This document shows positions 5,582 to 5,733 of a stretch of DNA of 5,733 bases, one piece after another. The position numbers were made by a program, and so were the translations under genes. Source of the DNA: an uncultured Catenibacterium sp. (GTDB taxonomy: Bacteria; Bacillota_I; Bacilli_A; Erysipelotrichales; Coprobacillaceae). Below the pieces are notes generated by a model. That model did not search any database, was not told where the DNA came from, and saw only the letters and a list, made by a program, of their open reading frames with translations. The first letter of the stretch is position 1. The number at the start of each line of letters is the position of its first letter. Location: contig CAAFPB010000209.1 of assembly GCA_900764725.1 (NCBI GenBank), positions 1 through 5,733 of the forward strand. Direction: 5' to 3'.

Positions 5582-5733
5582 TTGGTCTTGTTATACATAT
5601 CTAACGATTATTGCTAGAGAATTCTATTATGGGTTTAGTACTTTTTCTAATAAATGAACTATCCTCAATACACCTAAATACCTATAAGATAGTCCATAAA
5701 AGTTTCAAGGTTATTACTTAACTTTTCTTAACT
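5582..5733. other. Gene-free 3' flank of the operon
   Basis: This AT-rich stretch holds no recognisable gene. An ATG at 5629 opens only 30 codons and has no ribosome binding site. A weak seven-pair stem (5707-5713 with 5719-5725, containing one G-T pair) followed by a short T-rich run is the only terminator-like element, and it has just two strong pairs at most, so I do not call it. The operon may end beyond the window. Confidence 0.4.

Noticed and set aside
5658..5693. Inverted repeat ACTATC / GATAGT as an operon terminator
   Set aside because: Only six pairs with a 24-base loop and no following T run.
5629..5721. 30-codon reading frame after eda
   Set aside because: No ribosome binding site, no recognisable motif, and a length expected by chance in AT-rich DNA.
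5707..5725. Small stem with loop TTACT near the window end as a terminator
   Set aside because: Seven mostly A-T pairs with one G-T pair is too weak, and it lies about 125 bases after the last stop codon.

Overview
The window carries a compact, AT-rich sugar-acid catabolic operon and the divergently transcribed 5' end of its probable repressor gene. Low GC, strong AGGAGG-type ribosome binding sites, A/T-rich codon choice and CcpA-type cre boxes point to a low-GC member of the Bacillota (Firmicutes), plausibly a gut anaerobe of the Erysipelotrichia or Clostridia kind. That placement is an inference; there is no rRNA or other marker gene here.

Layout. On the minus strand, 255 to 1 encodes the first 85 residues of a GntR/FadR-type regulator cut by the window edge. 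The divergent intergenic region (256-513) holds a near-consensus promoter for the regulator and a second promoter for the operon. Three copies of a CATCAGATG palindrome lie on the operon side, one in the promoter spacer, one at the expected start point and one just before the first ribosome binding site. Two cre-like boxes lie in the leader. Five plus-strand genes follow with gaps of 2 to 17 bases: a GntP-family gluconate-type permease (514-1869), a 78-residue HPr-like protein without the phosphorylatable histidine (1880-2116), an IlvD/Edd-family dehydratase (2128-3873), 2-keto-3-deoxygluconate kinase kdgK (3876-4928) and KDPG/KHG aldolase eda (4946-5581). The last 152 bases hold no gene or convincing terminator that I can see.

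How the genes work together. The permease imports an aldonate, most likely D-gluconate. The dehydratase converts it to 2-keto-3-deoxygluconate (KDG), KdgK phosphorylates KDG to KDPG, and Eda splits KDPG into pyruvate and glyceraldehyde 3-phosphate. This is a complete semi-phosphorylative Entner-Doudoroff route in one transcript, needing neither gluconate kinase nor 6-phosphogluconate dehydratase. Galactonate or another C6 aldonate cannot be excluded.

The most unusual part is the small HPr-like gene. It keeps the region around regulatory Ser46 of HPr but lacks His15 and its Arg/Pro context, as expected of a diverged Crh-like regulator, and it sits in an operon whose leader carries two cre boxes. 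A local, operon-encoded link to catabolite repression is a testable hypothesis. The dehydratase is also notable: it lacks the usual first iron-sulfur cysteine (PCN motif) and instead has a CDICDG motif and a CxxCxxCxxC run.
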